Below, in pieces: positions 32,835-43,110 of a stretch of DNA of 64,000 bases. The translations under genes were made by a program, and so were the position numbers. The notes beneath the pieces were generated by a model that worked only from the letters and a program-made list of their open reading frames with translations, was not told where the DNA came from and did not search any database. Origin of the DNA: Larix kaempferi (Eukaryota; Streptophyta; Pinopsida; Pinales; Pinaceae); contig BSBM01000152.1 in the NCBI GenBank assembly GCA_027924585.1, positions 833,001 through 897,000 on the forward strand, given 5' to 3'. How positions within the stretch are numbered: position 1 is the first letter of the stretch; the number at the start of each line of letters is the position of its first letter.

Positions 32835-33725
32835 TGGAACTAGACTTAACTCCTTCACAGAAAAGCCAAGGAATTTAGATTAATCTCCTCTTTGCTTATA
32901 TGGGTTTTCGATCTGGGCAATTCTTAGATCGTGTGGCTTGAATAGGTTTCCATTAGTGTGGAGTCTCTCACTTTCCTATTACATATCTGGTACGGACTAT
33001 CTGTAGGTTCTAAATTTTTCTAGAGCTGTGGTGGAACCCGTGCCAATCTTGCAGTTTGAGATTGAGAGTGAGGCCTTGAGAATCGCCCAACCTCTGTTAG
33101 GTTTTCCCAAATGGGATTTCCGGCCTCAAACTTGTGGATCACATCTCCGGTAAATTCACGTGGGCGATCTGCTCAACAATTCGGTACTGCTTGACTCCTG
33201 GCAATTCGGTTGTAGCCTTCTATTTGCAGGCTCATGCACACTGCCACAGCTGGCGATTAATCCCCTATGCTGCCCGAAATCATGTCTCTCGGCACACTCA
33301 ATCACGTGCCATTGACGCACCAGGGATCATGCACACCAAGGCAGACTCCACTATTTCTCGGTCATGATAGCCTATCTCGTTATCTTTTTACAAATCCATG
33401 GAGGAAAAGGAGATACCTTCAACATTTTTTTGGTTGCAAGATAATAAAGTTGTCTGCCTTCCCTTAAGTGAAGATTCGGCCATCACGACCACGTTTCTGC
33501 AGATTGATTCTCATGTTCTTGCAGATTTTATGGCCTTTCTTACCATGTCTAGAGCAGTTATCTCTAGATGAAAACTCCATGGTAGACTGGGCGACCTCCT
33601 CTATCCTTTCGTGGGATAAATCATGCCGCCTCTCTTTTGATCATGCCGCCATAGTATTCGTCTTCTTTTTGGAAGAGATTTTTAAACAAATTCTTGTTGT
33701 CATGATCAATTAACGATTGTGCTGT
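32835..33725. other. Probable decayed internal region, host of element H
   Basis: Follows the PBS-like site above. Frames of up to 81 codons occur, with no recognised domain. Element H interrupts this DNA at GTTCG. Confidence 0.35.
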
Positions 33726-33730
33726 GTTCG

Positions 33731-34048
33731 TGTTAGAAACAGGTGACAACCGGCTATGACGGTAACTATGTAACTGACTAACTAAATATGCAGTTATTAG
33801 TAACCGTGTAAGAAATGTATATGTTTCTTGTATTCTCGTAAGAGAAGATATTGGAGAGTTGAGAGTTGTTGTAATCTTCAGTTGTTGAATAATAAGATAC
33901 CGATACCATTGCTCCGTGGATGTTTCCCTAAGAAGAGAGGGTTTTACCACGTAAATCTCTGCGTATATCTCATGTGTGTGTGTTTATTGTCTTTCTTGTT
34001 TTATTTGCTTCCGCTGCATATTGTATTTTGTGGCTGTTAGATCCAACA
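33731..34048 (+). repeat. 5' LTR of element H
   Basis: 318 bp, TGTTAGAAAC to TAGATCCAACA. It differs from the 3' copy only at the bases after ACAACC (G against T) and in GGAGAGTTGAGAG against GGAGAGTTTAGAG. Confidence 0.95.
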
Positions 34049-34050
34049 AG

Positions 34051-34062
34051 TGGTATCAGAGC
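34051..34062 (+). promoter_or_regulatory. PBS of element H
   Basis: TGGTATCAGAGC, a full match to the initiator-tRNA-Met PBS, two bases after the LTR. Confidence 0.95.
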
Positions 34063-34742
34063 CTGGTACAAAGCCACAAAGAACGAGAAAAGCCGAATGC
34101 TAAATCTGTTTTACGGGTCAAAAGTTACCGGAGGAAAAATGTTGAAGTCCTGTGCAAAAGAGCGGTAATATTAAACTACCGCGGGTCTGAAGCTTAGGGG
34201 GGCGCGGCATTTTATGGCAAAGTTATCAAATTGAGTTTCTTGCGAACTACCGCGACCAGAGTGAATCGGGAAGAGCGGCACTGTTTTTTTACGGTGAAAA
34301 AGTATTACAATAAAAAGGTATTCGTTGAATGGTCATTGCCATGAAAAGGTGTTTTTTCATATATAATATTCTCTTTAAATTTTTAAATTAAAGCGTGAAT
34401 AAGGTGGTTAGTTTGAACGAGAATAATATTCCCTTTATAATTAAAAAGGTGAATATATATATGGTTTGATTTTTTTTTTAAAAAGGTGAATATATATTGA
34501 GCCATGTTATAAAAAGGGAGTTATAAGGCCATGATTATAAAAAGGGAGTTATAAGGGATGGTTTATTAAAAAAAAAGTTTTTTTTTGCTATAAGGTTTAA
34601 AGGTGGGAGTTATAAGGTATTTTTTGATTGTTTAAAAAAAAAAAAAAAAAAATTATAAAACCTTTATTCCATTATTTAAAAAAAAAAAAAAAAAAAAAGG
34701 TTTCCCTTATAAAGTTTTTTGACCTGGTGTTTTCTTGAGAAA
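34063..34742 (+). other. Untranslated leader of element H
   Basis: A+T-rich leader with imperfect repeats of AAAAAGGGAGTTATAAGG and two long A tracts (near 34633-34650 and 34678-34698). Such leaders usually carry packaging and dimerisation signals, but none can be pinpointed here. Confidence 0.6.
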
Positions 34743-37700
34743 ATGGCAAAAACGCAGAGTGTTAAGTTTGAAATTGAGAAGTTCAATGGGAGCAATAATT
34801 TCGAGTTGTGGAAGGTCAAGATGCGGGATATGCTCGTGCAGCAAGGAGTGGCGAAGGCACTGGCAGGGAAAATAAAGAAACCCGCAGATATTTCAGATGG
34901 AGACTGGAGCGAGATGGATGAAAGAGCTCTCAGTGCTATTCGTCTGTGCTTGGCCGACGATGTTTTATTTAACATCGTGTCTGAAACTACAGCAGCAGGT
35001 CTCTGGACAAAGTTGGAAAGTTTGTACATGACTAAATCCTTGACGAATAAAATCCTCCTGAAGCGGCAGTTGTTTACCTTGCGTATGAAAGAAGGTACAA
35101 ATATTTCTGAACATTTGAATGCGTTCAATACTCTTATTTGTCAGTTGACTAGTATGGAAGATATTATTAAATCTGAAGACAAGGCGATTTTACTGTTGTG
35201 CTCTCTGCCTGAGTCGTGGGCACATTTTGTAACCTCTATCAGTTTTAGTTCTACTGAGTCTATTACCTTCGATGAAGTTGTTGGAGCCTTACTTTCTGAG
35301 GAAACTCGAAAGAAATCTAGTCTTGAAACCTCGACATCAGAAGTAATGGTGGCCAGAGGAAGAACCAGTGAAAGAGGACAACATTCAAAGGGTACATCAA
35401 GATCAAAATCGAAGGGCAAAAAGAGTAAATTGAAGTGCTGGTATTGCAATAAAGCAGGACATCTGAAGAAAGATTGCTGGAAACGCAAGCGAGCTTCTGA
35501 AGAGGAGGACTCTAGAAAGGAGGCGAACATAGCTAAGAATGATTCAGGTATGATCGATGAGGTATTATCTACATCTACTGTTTCACAATACCATTCTGAC
35601 TGGTTAATTGATTCTGGAGCATCTCACCACATGTGTCTTCATAGAAATTGGTATTCGTCATATCAATCTATAGATGACGGGGTAGTTTATATGGGAAATA
35701 ATGTTACATGTAAAACTGTTGGGGTAGGGAGTATCAGAATTAAAATGTATGATGGGACTGTTAGGACTCTAACAGATGTGAGACATGTACCTGAACTAAG
35801 GAAGAACTTGATATCAATGGGAGTTCTTGATGATGCTGGTTACAAGTTTACAGTTCAAGGTGGAGTCATGAAGATATCGAAAGGTATCTTGGCTGTTATG
35901 AAAGCAAACAGAGTTGGGAACCTGTATAGACTTGAAGGGAGGACGGAAGTTGATCACGCAACAGTAGCATCGGTTGGTGCAGCAACAGACATCACTCGTC
36001 TATGGCATCAGCGGTTAGGTCATATCAGTGAAAGAGGTATGAAGGTACTTGCTGATCGAAAGTTGCTTCCTAGTTTAAAATCTGTAGATTTGAAGTTTTG
36101 TGAGCACTGTATTTATGGTAAACAGGCTAGACAAAAATTTAAATCTGGAAAACACACGAGTAAAGGTATCCTAGACTACATACATTCTGATCTTTGGGGT
36201 CCATCTCCAAAAATTTCTTATGGGGGATCGTCATATTTCGTCAGTTTTATAGATGATTACTCAAGGAAAGTCTGGATCTATTTATTAAAGAGAAAAGCTG
36301 ATGTTTTTGATATATTTAAGCAGTTTAGAGCTTTGGTTGAAAAGAGCACTGGCAGGTTCATTAAATGCCTTAGAACAGATAATGGAACCGAATTTACTTC
36401 GAAGGAGTTTGATAATTATTGCAAGCAGGATGGGATTGAGAGACATAAGACCATTGTTTACACTCCGCAGCAGAACGGCGTTGCTGAACGCATGAACAGG
36501 ACTCTTCTTGAAAGAGCAAGGAGTATGCTCAGTAATGCGAAGTTGCAGCAGGAATTGTGGGGAGAGGCACTGCTTACAGCTTGTTACCTGGTCAATCGAT
36601 CACCATCAACAGCAATTGACTGCAAAATTCCAGAAGAGGTATGGACAGGTCAATCATGTGATTATTCTAATCTTAGAGTATTTGGTTGTGAAGCCTATGC
36701 ACTTATTCCGAAAAATCAGCGTTCCAAACTAGATCCTAAGTCAAGAAAATTGATCTTTGTTGGATATGGTGATGGTGTTAAGGGATATAGGTTGTGGAAT
36801 CCTACTGTCCACAAAATCATCATAAACAGAGATGTAAAATTTGATGAACTTTCTCTGACAAATTTAGATGTAAGTAATGATTTGAAACAGGCTAATGTAC
36901 CACAGTTTCAGCAAATTCAGTTTGATACTCAGTCATCTGCGAGGGGGACTCATGAGGATGTCCAGGAAGAGGATATTCATGAGGACACTCCTCAGGAAGA
37001 GGATGAGCAGACAGAAATAGAAGAAATACCGCAGCAAACTCAGCAAACTCTACGGAGATCTACGCGGAACAGAACTTTTCCAAAGAGGTATGATGATTTC
37101 GTTTTCATTTCTAATGAAGGAGAACCTAACAGTTATAAGGAAGCATTAGAAGTGTCTGACAGTGACAAATGGAAACGTGCAATGAAAGAAGAAATGGATT
37201 CTTTGGCAAAGAACAAAACGTGGGATATTGTGGAACTTCCAGAGAGTAGGAAAGTGGTTGGCTGCAAATGGGTGTACAAACTGAAGAAAGGTGCTGATGA
37301 AACTGTTCCAAAGTACAAAGCAAGACTGGTTGCAAAAGGATTTTCTCAGAAAGCAGGTATTGACTTTCATGAGATTTTTTCACCAGTTGTAAAACTTGTT
37401 TCTATCAGAATTTTGTTAGCACTAGTTGCTTTATATGATTTGGAGTTAGAGCAGCTAGATGTCAAAACAGCTTTCTTACATGGAGATTTAGATGAAAAAA
37501 ATTTCATGGAACAACCAGAAGGGTTCGTTCAAAATCGCAACAAGAGGTTTGTTTGCAAGCTCAAAAAATCATTGTATGGCCTGAGGCAGTCTCCCAGGCA
37601 ATGGTACAAGAAGTTTGATTCTTTCATGGTGAGTCAGAATTTTACCAGGAGTGAGTATGATCATTGTGTGTACTTTAAAAAGTTGGAAAATGACATGTTC

Positions 37701-38681
37701 ATTATTTTGGTATTGTATGTTGATGATATGCTTGTCGCAAGCAAGAGCATGTTTGAAATCAGCAGGTTAAAGGCTCAGTTGGCTAGGACGTTTGATATGA
37801 AGGATCTAGGAGCAGCAAATCAGATCTTGGGCATGCAGATACACAGAGACAGGAAAAATGGCAAGCTGTGGTTATCACAAAAGAAGTATGTGGAGAAAAT
37901 ACTTCAGAAATTCGGTATGGATAAGGTGAAACCTTCTAGTATCCCTTTAGCTTCTCATTTCAAGCTTTCTTCAGGTTTGAGTCCTAAAAATGATGAAGAA
38001 AAGCAGTATATGTCTCGTGTACCATATGCTAATGCAGTAGGAAGTTTGATGTATGCGATGATAAGTACAAGACCAGATATTTCACATGCAGTTGGTGTTG
38101 TCAGTAGATACATGGCAAATCTAGGAAAAGAGCATTGGGCAGCAGTGAAATGGATGCTTCGGTATCTTAGAGGCACAAGTGACTATTGTATCACTTTTGA
38201 TGGTTGCAGTGATAAAGTCTGTGGTTATGTTGATTCTGATTTTGCAGGTGATTTGGACAAGAGGAGGTCCACTTCAGGTTATGTTTTTACTCTTGCAGGT
38301 GGAGCTATTAGTTGGATGTCAAAGCTTCAGAATATTGTTGCTTTATCTACTACAGAGGCAGAATATATAGCTGCTTCACATGCTTGCAAAGAGGCAGTCT
38401 GGTTAAAAGGTTTGCTGGGTGAGTTAGGAAAGGTTCAGAACTCTATTAAGATTTTCTGTGATAGTCAAAGTGCTATTCACTTGGCTAAAAATCCAGCTTA
38501 TCACAGTAAGACAAAACATATTCCTGTAAAATATCATTTTGTAAGACATGTTATTGATGAAGGTGGAGTGGTTCTTGAAAAGGTCCACACTCAAAAGAAT
38601 AGTGCAGACATGTTCACGAAGCCAGTTACTTCAGAGAAGCTACGGTGGTGCTTAGCTTCTCTAGGCTTGCAGGAAAAGTGA
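34743..38681 (+). CDS. Copia gag-pol polyprotein of element H, 1312 residues
   Basis: The first ATG of the frame, at 34743, starts MAKTQSVKFEIEKFN, which matches where related gag proteins begin. The frame is open a little upstream only through a TTG codon. Domains by residue: UBN2-type gag (1-200), CCHC knuckle CWYCNKAGHLKKDC (about 232-245), protease with catalytic Asp 290 in LIDSGASHH, pre-integrase zinc site WHQRLGH...CEHC (about 425-465), integrase core with Asp 483, Asp 546 and Glu 582 (D,D-35-E spacing), reverse transcriptase with YVDD at 992-995, and RNase H with Asp 1164 in YVDSDFAGD and STTEAEYIA. It ends DMFTKPVTSEKLRW. All catalytic residues I can check are present and there is no stop, so the element could be autonomous. 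The protein would be self-cleaved into capsid, protease, integrase and RT/RNase H in cytoplasmic particles. Confidence 0.95.
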   Translation: MAKTQSVKFEIEKFNGSNNFELWKVKMRDMLVQQGVAKALAGKIKKPADISDGDWSEMDERALSAIRLCLADDVLFNIVSETTAAGLWTKLESLYMTKSLTNKILLKRQLFTLRMKEGTNISEHLNAFNTLICQLTSMEDIIKSEDKAILLLCSLPESWAHFVTSISFSSTESITFDEVVGALLSEETRKKSSLETSTSEVMVARGRTSERGQHSKGTSRSKSKGKKSKLKCWYCNKAGHLKKDCWKRKRASEEEDSRKEANIAKNDSGMIDEVLSTSTVSQYHSDWLIDSGASHHMCLHRNWYSSYQSIDDGVVYMGNNVTCKTVGVGSIRIKMYDGTVRTLTDVRHVPELRKNLISMGVLDDAGYKFTVQGGVMKISKGILAVMKANRVGNLYRLEGRTEVDHATVASVGAATDITRLWHQRLGHISERGMKVLADRKLLPSLKSVDLKFCEHCIYGKQARQKFKSGKHTSKGILDYIHSDLWGPSPKISYGGSSYFVSFIDDYSRKVWIYLLKRKADVFDIFKQFRALVEKSTGRFIKCLRTDNGTEFTSKEFDNYCKQDGIERHKTIVYTPQQNGVAERMNRTLLERARSMLSNAKLQQELWGEALLTACYLVNRSPSTAIDCKIPEEVWTGQSCDYSNLRVFGCEAYALIPKNQRSKLDPKSRKLIFVGYGDGVKGYRLWNPTVHKIIINRDVKFDELSLTNLDVSNDLKQANVPQFQQIQFDTQSSARGTHEDVQEEDIHEDTPQEEDEQTEIEEIPQQTQQTLRRSTRNRTFPKRYDDFVFISNEGEPNSYKEALEVSDSDKWKRAMKEEMDSLAKNKTWDIVELPESRKVVGCKWVYKLKKGADETVPKYKARLVAKGFSQKAGIDFHEIFSPVVKLVSIRILLALVALYDLELEQLDVKTAFLHGDLDEKNFMEQPEGFVQNRNKRFVCKLKKSLYGLRQSPRQWYKKFDSFMVSQNFTRSEYDHCVYFKKLENDMFIILVLYVDDMLVASKSMFEISRLKAQLARTFDMKDLGAANQILGMQIHRDRKNGKLWLSQKKYVEKILQKFGMDKVKPSSIPLASHFKLSSGLSPKNDEEKQYMSRVPYANAVGSLMYAMISTRPDISHAVGVVSRYMANLGKEHWAAVKWMLRYLRGTSDYCITFDGCSDKVCGYVDSDFAGDLDKRRSTSGYVFTLAGGAISWMSKLQNIVALSTTEAEYIAASHACKEAVWLKGLLGELGKVQNSIKIFCDSQSAIHLAKNPAYHSKTKHIPVKYHFVRHVIDEGGVVLEKVHTQKNSADMFTKPVTSEKLRWCLASLGLQEK

Positions 38682-38722
38682 TCAATAGAGCAATGAGCAA
38701 TGGTATCAGGTAAATTGTTGTC

Positions 38723-38733
38723 AAGGTGGAGAT
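38723..38733 (+). promoter_or_regulatory. PPT of element H
   Basis: AAGGTGGAGAT directly before the 3' LTR primes plus-strand DNA synthesis in this family. Confidence 0.85.
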
Positions 38734-39051
38734 TGTTAGAAACAGGTGACAACCTGCTATGACGGTAACTATGTAACTGACTAACTAAATATGCAGTTAT
38801 TAGTAACCGTGTAAGAAATGTATATGTTTCTTGTATTCTCGTAAGAGAAGATATTGGAGAGTTTAGAGTTGTTGTAATCTTCAGTTGTTGAATAATAAGA
38901 TACCGATACCATTGCTCCGTGGATGTTTCCCTAAGAAGAGAGGGTTTTACCACGTAAATCTCTGCGTATATCTCATGTGTGTGTGTTTATTGTCTTTCTT
39001 GTTTTATTTGCTTCCGCTGCATATTGTATTTTGTGGCTGTTAGATCCAACA
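38734..39051 (+). repeat. 3' LTR of element H
   Basis: 318 bp, two differences from the 5' copy. It is followed by GTTCG. Confidence 0.95.
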
Positions 39052-39056
39052 GTTCG

Positions 39057-40620
39057 GTTGTACATTTGATTTCTTTGGGGGAGACCAAGGTTCAATTCCT
39101 TCGGTGAACAGAATTTTTGATATGGAGTTCAATTTTTAGAAGCTCATGATTTTATCTTGGAGACTTTTGGAATAGTGCTTTTTGTGTCATATTTATTGTA
39201 AAGAGATTATTGGCAACGTTGATTCAGGAATGAAGTACTTCTCCTTGCCTTGCTCGGTTGGGTAAGTCGTGGCAAAGAAAGCTCACAGGAGGTGTAATAT
39301 TATATACGTAATAAAAGTGATTCCTAAAGAATGTTGAAAAGAAGGACTTTAACCCGGGTTATACTTGCTCGGAGAGTTCTTGCTTCATTGCACGCATCTA
39401 GAGATAGGGAGGGGTGGGTACAACGGATGGACAAAGCCGGGAGTATCATTGCTACTTGCCTTTAGTCCAAACACCCATTCAAGTTTGTTTCGACCTTCAC
39501 GATTTAAACCAAGCTTGTCCCAAATAAAACTTTTCCACACTTTTTATTGACCAAATCATCGATTACTGTGTAGGGAATGATATCCTTTCATTGATGGATG
39601 GTTTTTTCGGATACAACCAGATTCCCATTCCCTAGCAGAATGTATATAAAACTCAAACCTGCAACTGCTCCTTCTTCACATACGACTCCTCTCCTGAACC
39701 TTACTTTCCTACTAAGCATCCTACTTAACGTACTACTTAGCCTTTTAATGATAGATTCCTGCTACATATAAAAACTTATACTCCCGAGCTTACGTTATTT
39801 ATATGCTTCTAAGTAGTAGCCTCCCAATGATACTTATTGTATATAACACAACACAATTGTGATGTCTTTCTTCACTGCAGTCTCTGTTTCTCATTCTGTT
39901 TGAGGGATTGCGAAGAGCATTCCACTATCTTTCTAATGAAGTGGTTGCACACCATATTGATTTTCTCATAATCTCAATGAACATGTATTAATTCCTCACT
40001 TGTAAATGGCTATCTAAAATGACCTTGTTTGCCAAAATCCATATCGAGAATTGTTGTCGAGGATGGTTATTTATGGTACCTCCCATTTTGCACCTTTGAA
40101 TAATGGATTTCGTGCCACTCGTGTAGATAGTTTTAGGAGGGTTACCAGGAATTTCTCTCCATGTACTACCTTGTTTCATAGTGTCTTGGAGCTCGCCACT
40201 TTGGAGTCTTTTCTTGATTAGGTCGATTTGCATCTTTGTCATCTTCATCTCGTATTACGTACTTTCACCATAAGCTATGACATCCACTATTGTCATCTTT
40301 TCCACTCAGTTCAACATTGTGAGGGGGTAGTATGCAATGCTTCCTTTGGTGTTTTCTTTTCACCATGTTCGATCAGTATCAAGCGTCTTCAAAGTGAGCA
40401 TTGTAGACAACAACGATTTCTATATTGACTCGATAGTTGCAGCAGCTAGTGACCCACGCATTCCGGTGAGATGGATTGGATTCCATAGGGACACTCATTA
40501 TATGATGTTTTCTCGTCTGAGTGCCTCATCAGTCCTTTTGTGTTGGTGTTCATTCTATAGGATTAGTTTATTTTGGTGGTGTGCATTCATCTCTCATTGT
40601 CTTAGCAGTTTGGAATGTGC
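39057..40620. other. Mixed decayed DNA between H and copia I
   Basis: Contains one recognisable gypsy RT scrap (39543-39632) and otherwise open frames below 100 codons with no domain. No boundary of an element was found. Confidence 0.45.
39543..39632 (+). pseudogene. Scrap of a gypsy reverse transcriptase
   Basis: One frame reads FIDQIIDYCVGNDILSLMDG and then FFGYNQIPIP. This matches the RT motif around SFMDGFSGYNQI of gypsy elements. No other part of the element remains beside it. Confidence 0.6.
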
Positions 40621-43110
40621 ATTCACCCTGAGATAAAGTTTGAGAGATCAAGGCCTGAGAGAACCTCTGATCCTTTGGATCTGATCCATAGTGATATTGA
40701 TGGTCCTTTCCCTCATATGGCATTGAACAAAGCCAGATACCCATTAATCTTCAGTGATGATTATACTAGGTATTGATAGGTCTATTTTCTGCAGTTTAAA
40801 TCTAAAGTTTTTGGCCATTTTAAACTTTTTAAAGGCATGGTTGGGAACCGGTCTGGAAGGAAGATAAAGGAAATTAGATCTGATAATGGGGGGGAGTACA
40901 TCAAATCTGATTTTCAGCAGCTCTGTGTAGTGGCTAGCATCTACATGCAGCACATTGTGCCATACACTCCTTAGCAGAATGGAGTTGTTGAGAGAAAGAA
41001 TTGATCTTTGAAGGAGATGGCCACTTGTATGCTAGAAGCAAGATCTTTGCCACAAAATTTGTGGGTTGAAACAATCAACTGTGCAACCTACATACAGAAC
41101 ATATTCCCACATAAAGCACTAAAAGAAGTTACCCCTCATGAAGCTTGGTGTGGTAAGAAGCCTGATATTTCACATTTCAAGATTTTTGGTGTCAAGGCTT
41201 GTGCTCAAGTGCCATCTAAGAAAAGAAGGGATTTAGAGCCACATAGTAGGCCATGTTTGTTTGTTTGCTAATCACAAGACTCAAATGGGTACAAACTTCT
41301 TGATTTGATCACCCACAAAGCAGTCATAGAAAGAAGTGTTCAGTTTGAGGAAGAGACCCTACAAGGAGTTGAGATTGGAGTCTGCTCAACCACCACCGAA
41401 AGAAGGTAATGAAGAGTTGAATGAAGCTTTTGATGATAAATCTTCTTAAATTTTGATTCAGATGGAGATTTTGATGATATGATTGCAGACCCAAGCGCAC
41501 CATCAAGGCCAAATTGGGAAGTAAAAACCATAGAAGCAACTAGTGAACTTGCTGGGAATCCTCAGGATCCTAGGAAGACAAGGTTACAATATGAGAATGC
41601 ACTTTCAGTAAGGGATCCTATTCTTGCTGAGAAATGTTTTCTCATGATTGAATCAGATCCTCAAACATATGAAGAAGCTTCAGAATATCCAAGATGGAGA
41701 TCTGCTCTTGAATAGGAGTTTCACTCCTTGCAGAAGAATGGAACTTGGGAGCTAGTCAAGCTCCCACGAAGCAGAAAGCTAGTAAAATGAAAATGGATCT
41801 ACAAGACTAAGTTGGCTGCTGATTCGAATGCTATCAAGCATAAATCAAGGTTGCTGGCCAAAAGATTCTCACAATTCCAAGGTCTGGACTATAATGAGAC
41901 CTTTGCCCCAGTGCCAAAAATTGATTCTATTCGATTAGTTATGTCGGTTGCAGCAGCAAAGTGTTGGGATGTTCACCGCATAGATGTGAAGTCTACTTTT
42001 CTTCATAGTGATCTCGAGGAGGATATCTATATGCAACAACTTAAAGGATATGTTTCATATGCATCACTTATGTGCAGGATAAAGAAATCATTGTATGGAC
42101 TTAAGCAAGCTCCGAGAGCTTGGTATGCAAAAATGGACCATTTCCTCCTGACACAAGATTTCAACCGATGCAAATATGATCCAAATGTATACTTGAAGCA
42201 CATCAATAGTAAGATGGTGATTATAGTATTCTATGTTGATGATTTACTAATCACAGGAAGTTCCATTGATGAAATTTCATCACTTAGGATAGATTTGCAT
42301 CAAGCTTTCTCCATGTCAGATTTGGGGATTCTCAGGCAATTTTGGGGGCTTGAAATCACTCAATCATCCAATGGAATCACTGTATGTCAGTCTAAATATG
42401 CTTCTAATCTACTAAAAATTTTCAAGATGGAAAAATGTAAGGCTACAAAGACTCATTTCCTCTCAGGAGTCAGGATAGAAGAAGGGGATTCTACACCTTT
42501 GGTAAACAACACCCTCTACAGGAAACTAGTTGGAAACCTATTATACTTGACTCACTCCCGACCTAATTTGGCATATGTAGTAAGTCATGTTGAAAGATAT
42601 ATGGAGCAACCACATGATCTCCATTGGAGGGCTGCCAAAAAAATCTTGCACTTTGTGCAAGGCACCAAGACACATGGGATCCACTATGTTGCCAGTTACT
42701 CATTGGATCTAGTTGCATTTCCTGACTCAAATTGGGTTGGGGATAGCACAAACCGGAAGTCCACATCTGGATTTGTATTCATGCTTGGAGGAGGTCCTAT
42801 ATGTTGGTCTAGTAGAAATCAAAGAGCAATTGCACTCTCTTCAACAGAGGCAGAGTACCGAGGAGTAGTGAATGCAGCTACTCAGTGCATCTGGTTGCAA
42901 GGAATTATTGGTGAGTTCTGGATTGACTTTAGCACTCCCACTATTATTTGGGTTGATTACCAAAGTGCTATAATGATATCCTCGGAACCAGTACTCAAAC
43001 AAAGAACCAAACATTTTTAAGTTCACATGCACTACATTCGGATTCTGGTGCATGACAGATTGATTGTGTTGCCCCACCGGTGAGCAAACTGCTGACATTT
43101 TCACTAAATC
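40621..43110 (+). pseudogene. Copia I pol remnant (integrase, RT, RNase H), split by gypsy G
   Basis: The reading begins inside integrase (KFERSRPERTSDPLDLIHSD near 40640, SDDYTRY, IRSDNGGEY near 40875, QNGVVERKN near 40980), then IN C-terminus HFKIFGVKACAQVPSKKRRD (near 41190). RT follows from about 41780, with KSRLLAKRFSQ, SLYGLKQAPRAWY and intact FYVDDLLITGS (42229-42261). RNase H has FPDSNWVGD and SSTEAEYRG (near 42840). Gag, protease and the 5' LTR are absent. Stops occur (for example at 41716 and 43018), and a frameshift lies near 43080 just before ADIFTKS, where gypsy G enters. Confidence 0.85.

Larger units (their letters stand above)
33726..39056 (+). mobile_element. Element H: complete Ty1/copia retrotransposon
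   Basis: Complete order: TSD GTTCG (33726-33730), LTR (33731-34048), PBS (34051-34062), leader, uninterrupted gag-pol (34743-38681), PPT (about 38723-38733), LTR (38734-39051) and TSD GTTCG (39052-39056). Total length without TSDs is 5321 bp. The LTRs differ at two of 318 positions by eye, so insertion was recent. The gag start VKFEIEKFNGSNNFELWKVK and the pol motifs resemble Tnt1-like (Tork/TAR) copia elements. Confidence 0.95.

Noticed and set aside
34719-34742. Upstream start of the H polyprotein at 34719
   Set aside because: The codon is TTG. The first ATG (34743) matches where related gag proteins begin.
36301-37383. Overlapping frames on both strands inside the H polyprotein
   Set aside because: Shadows of the long gag-pol frame in other phases.
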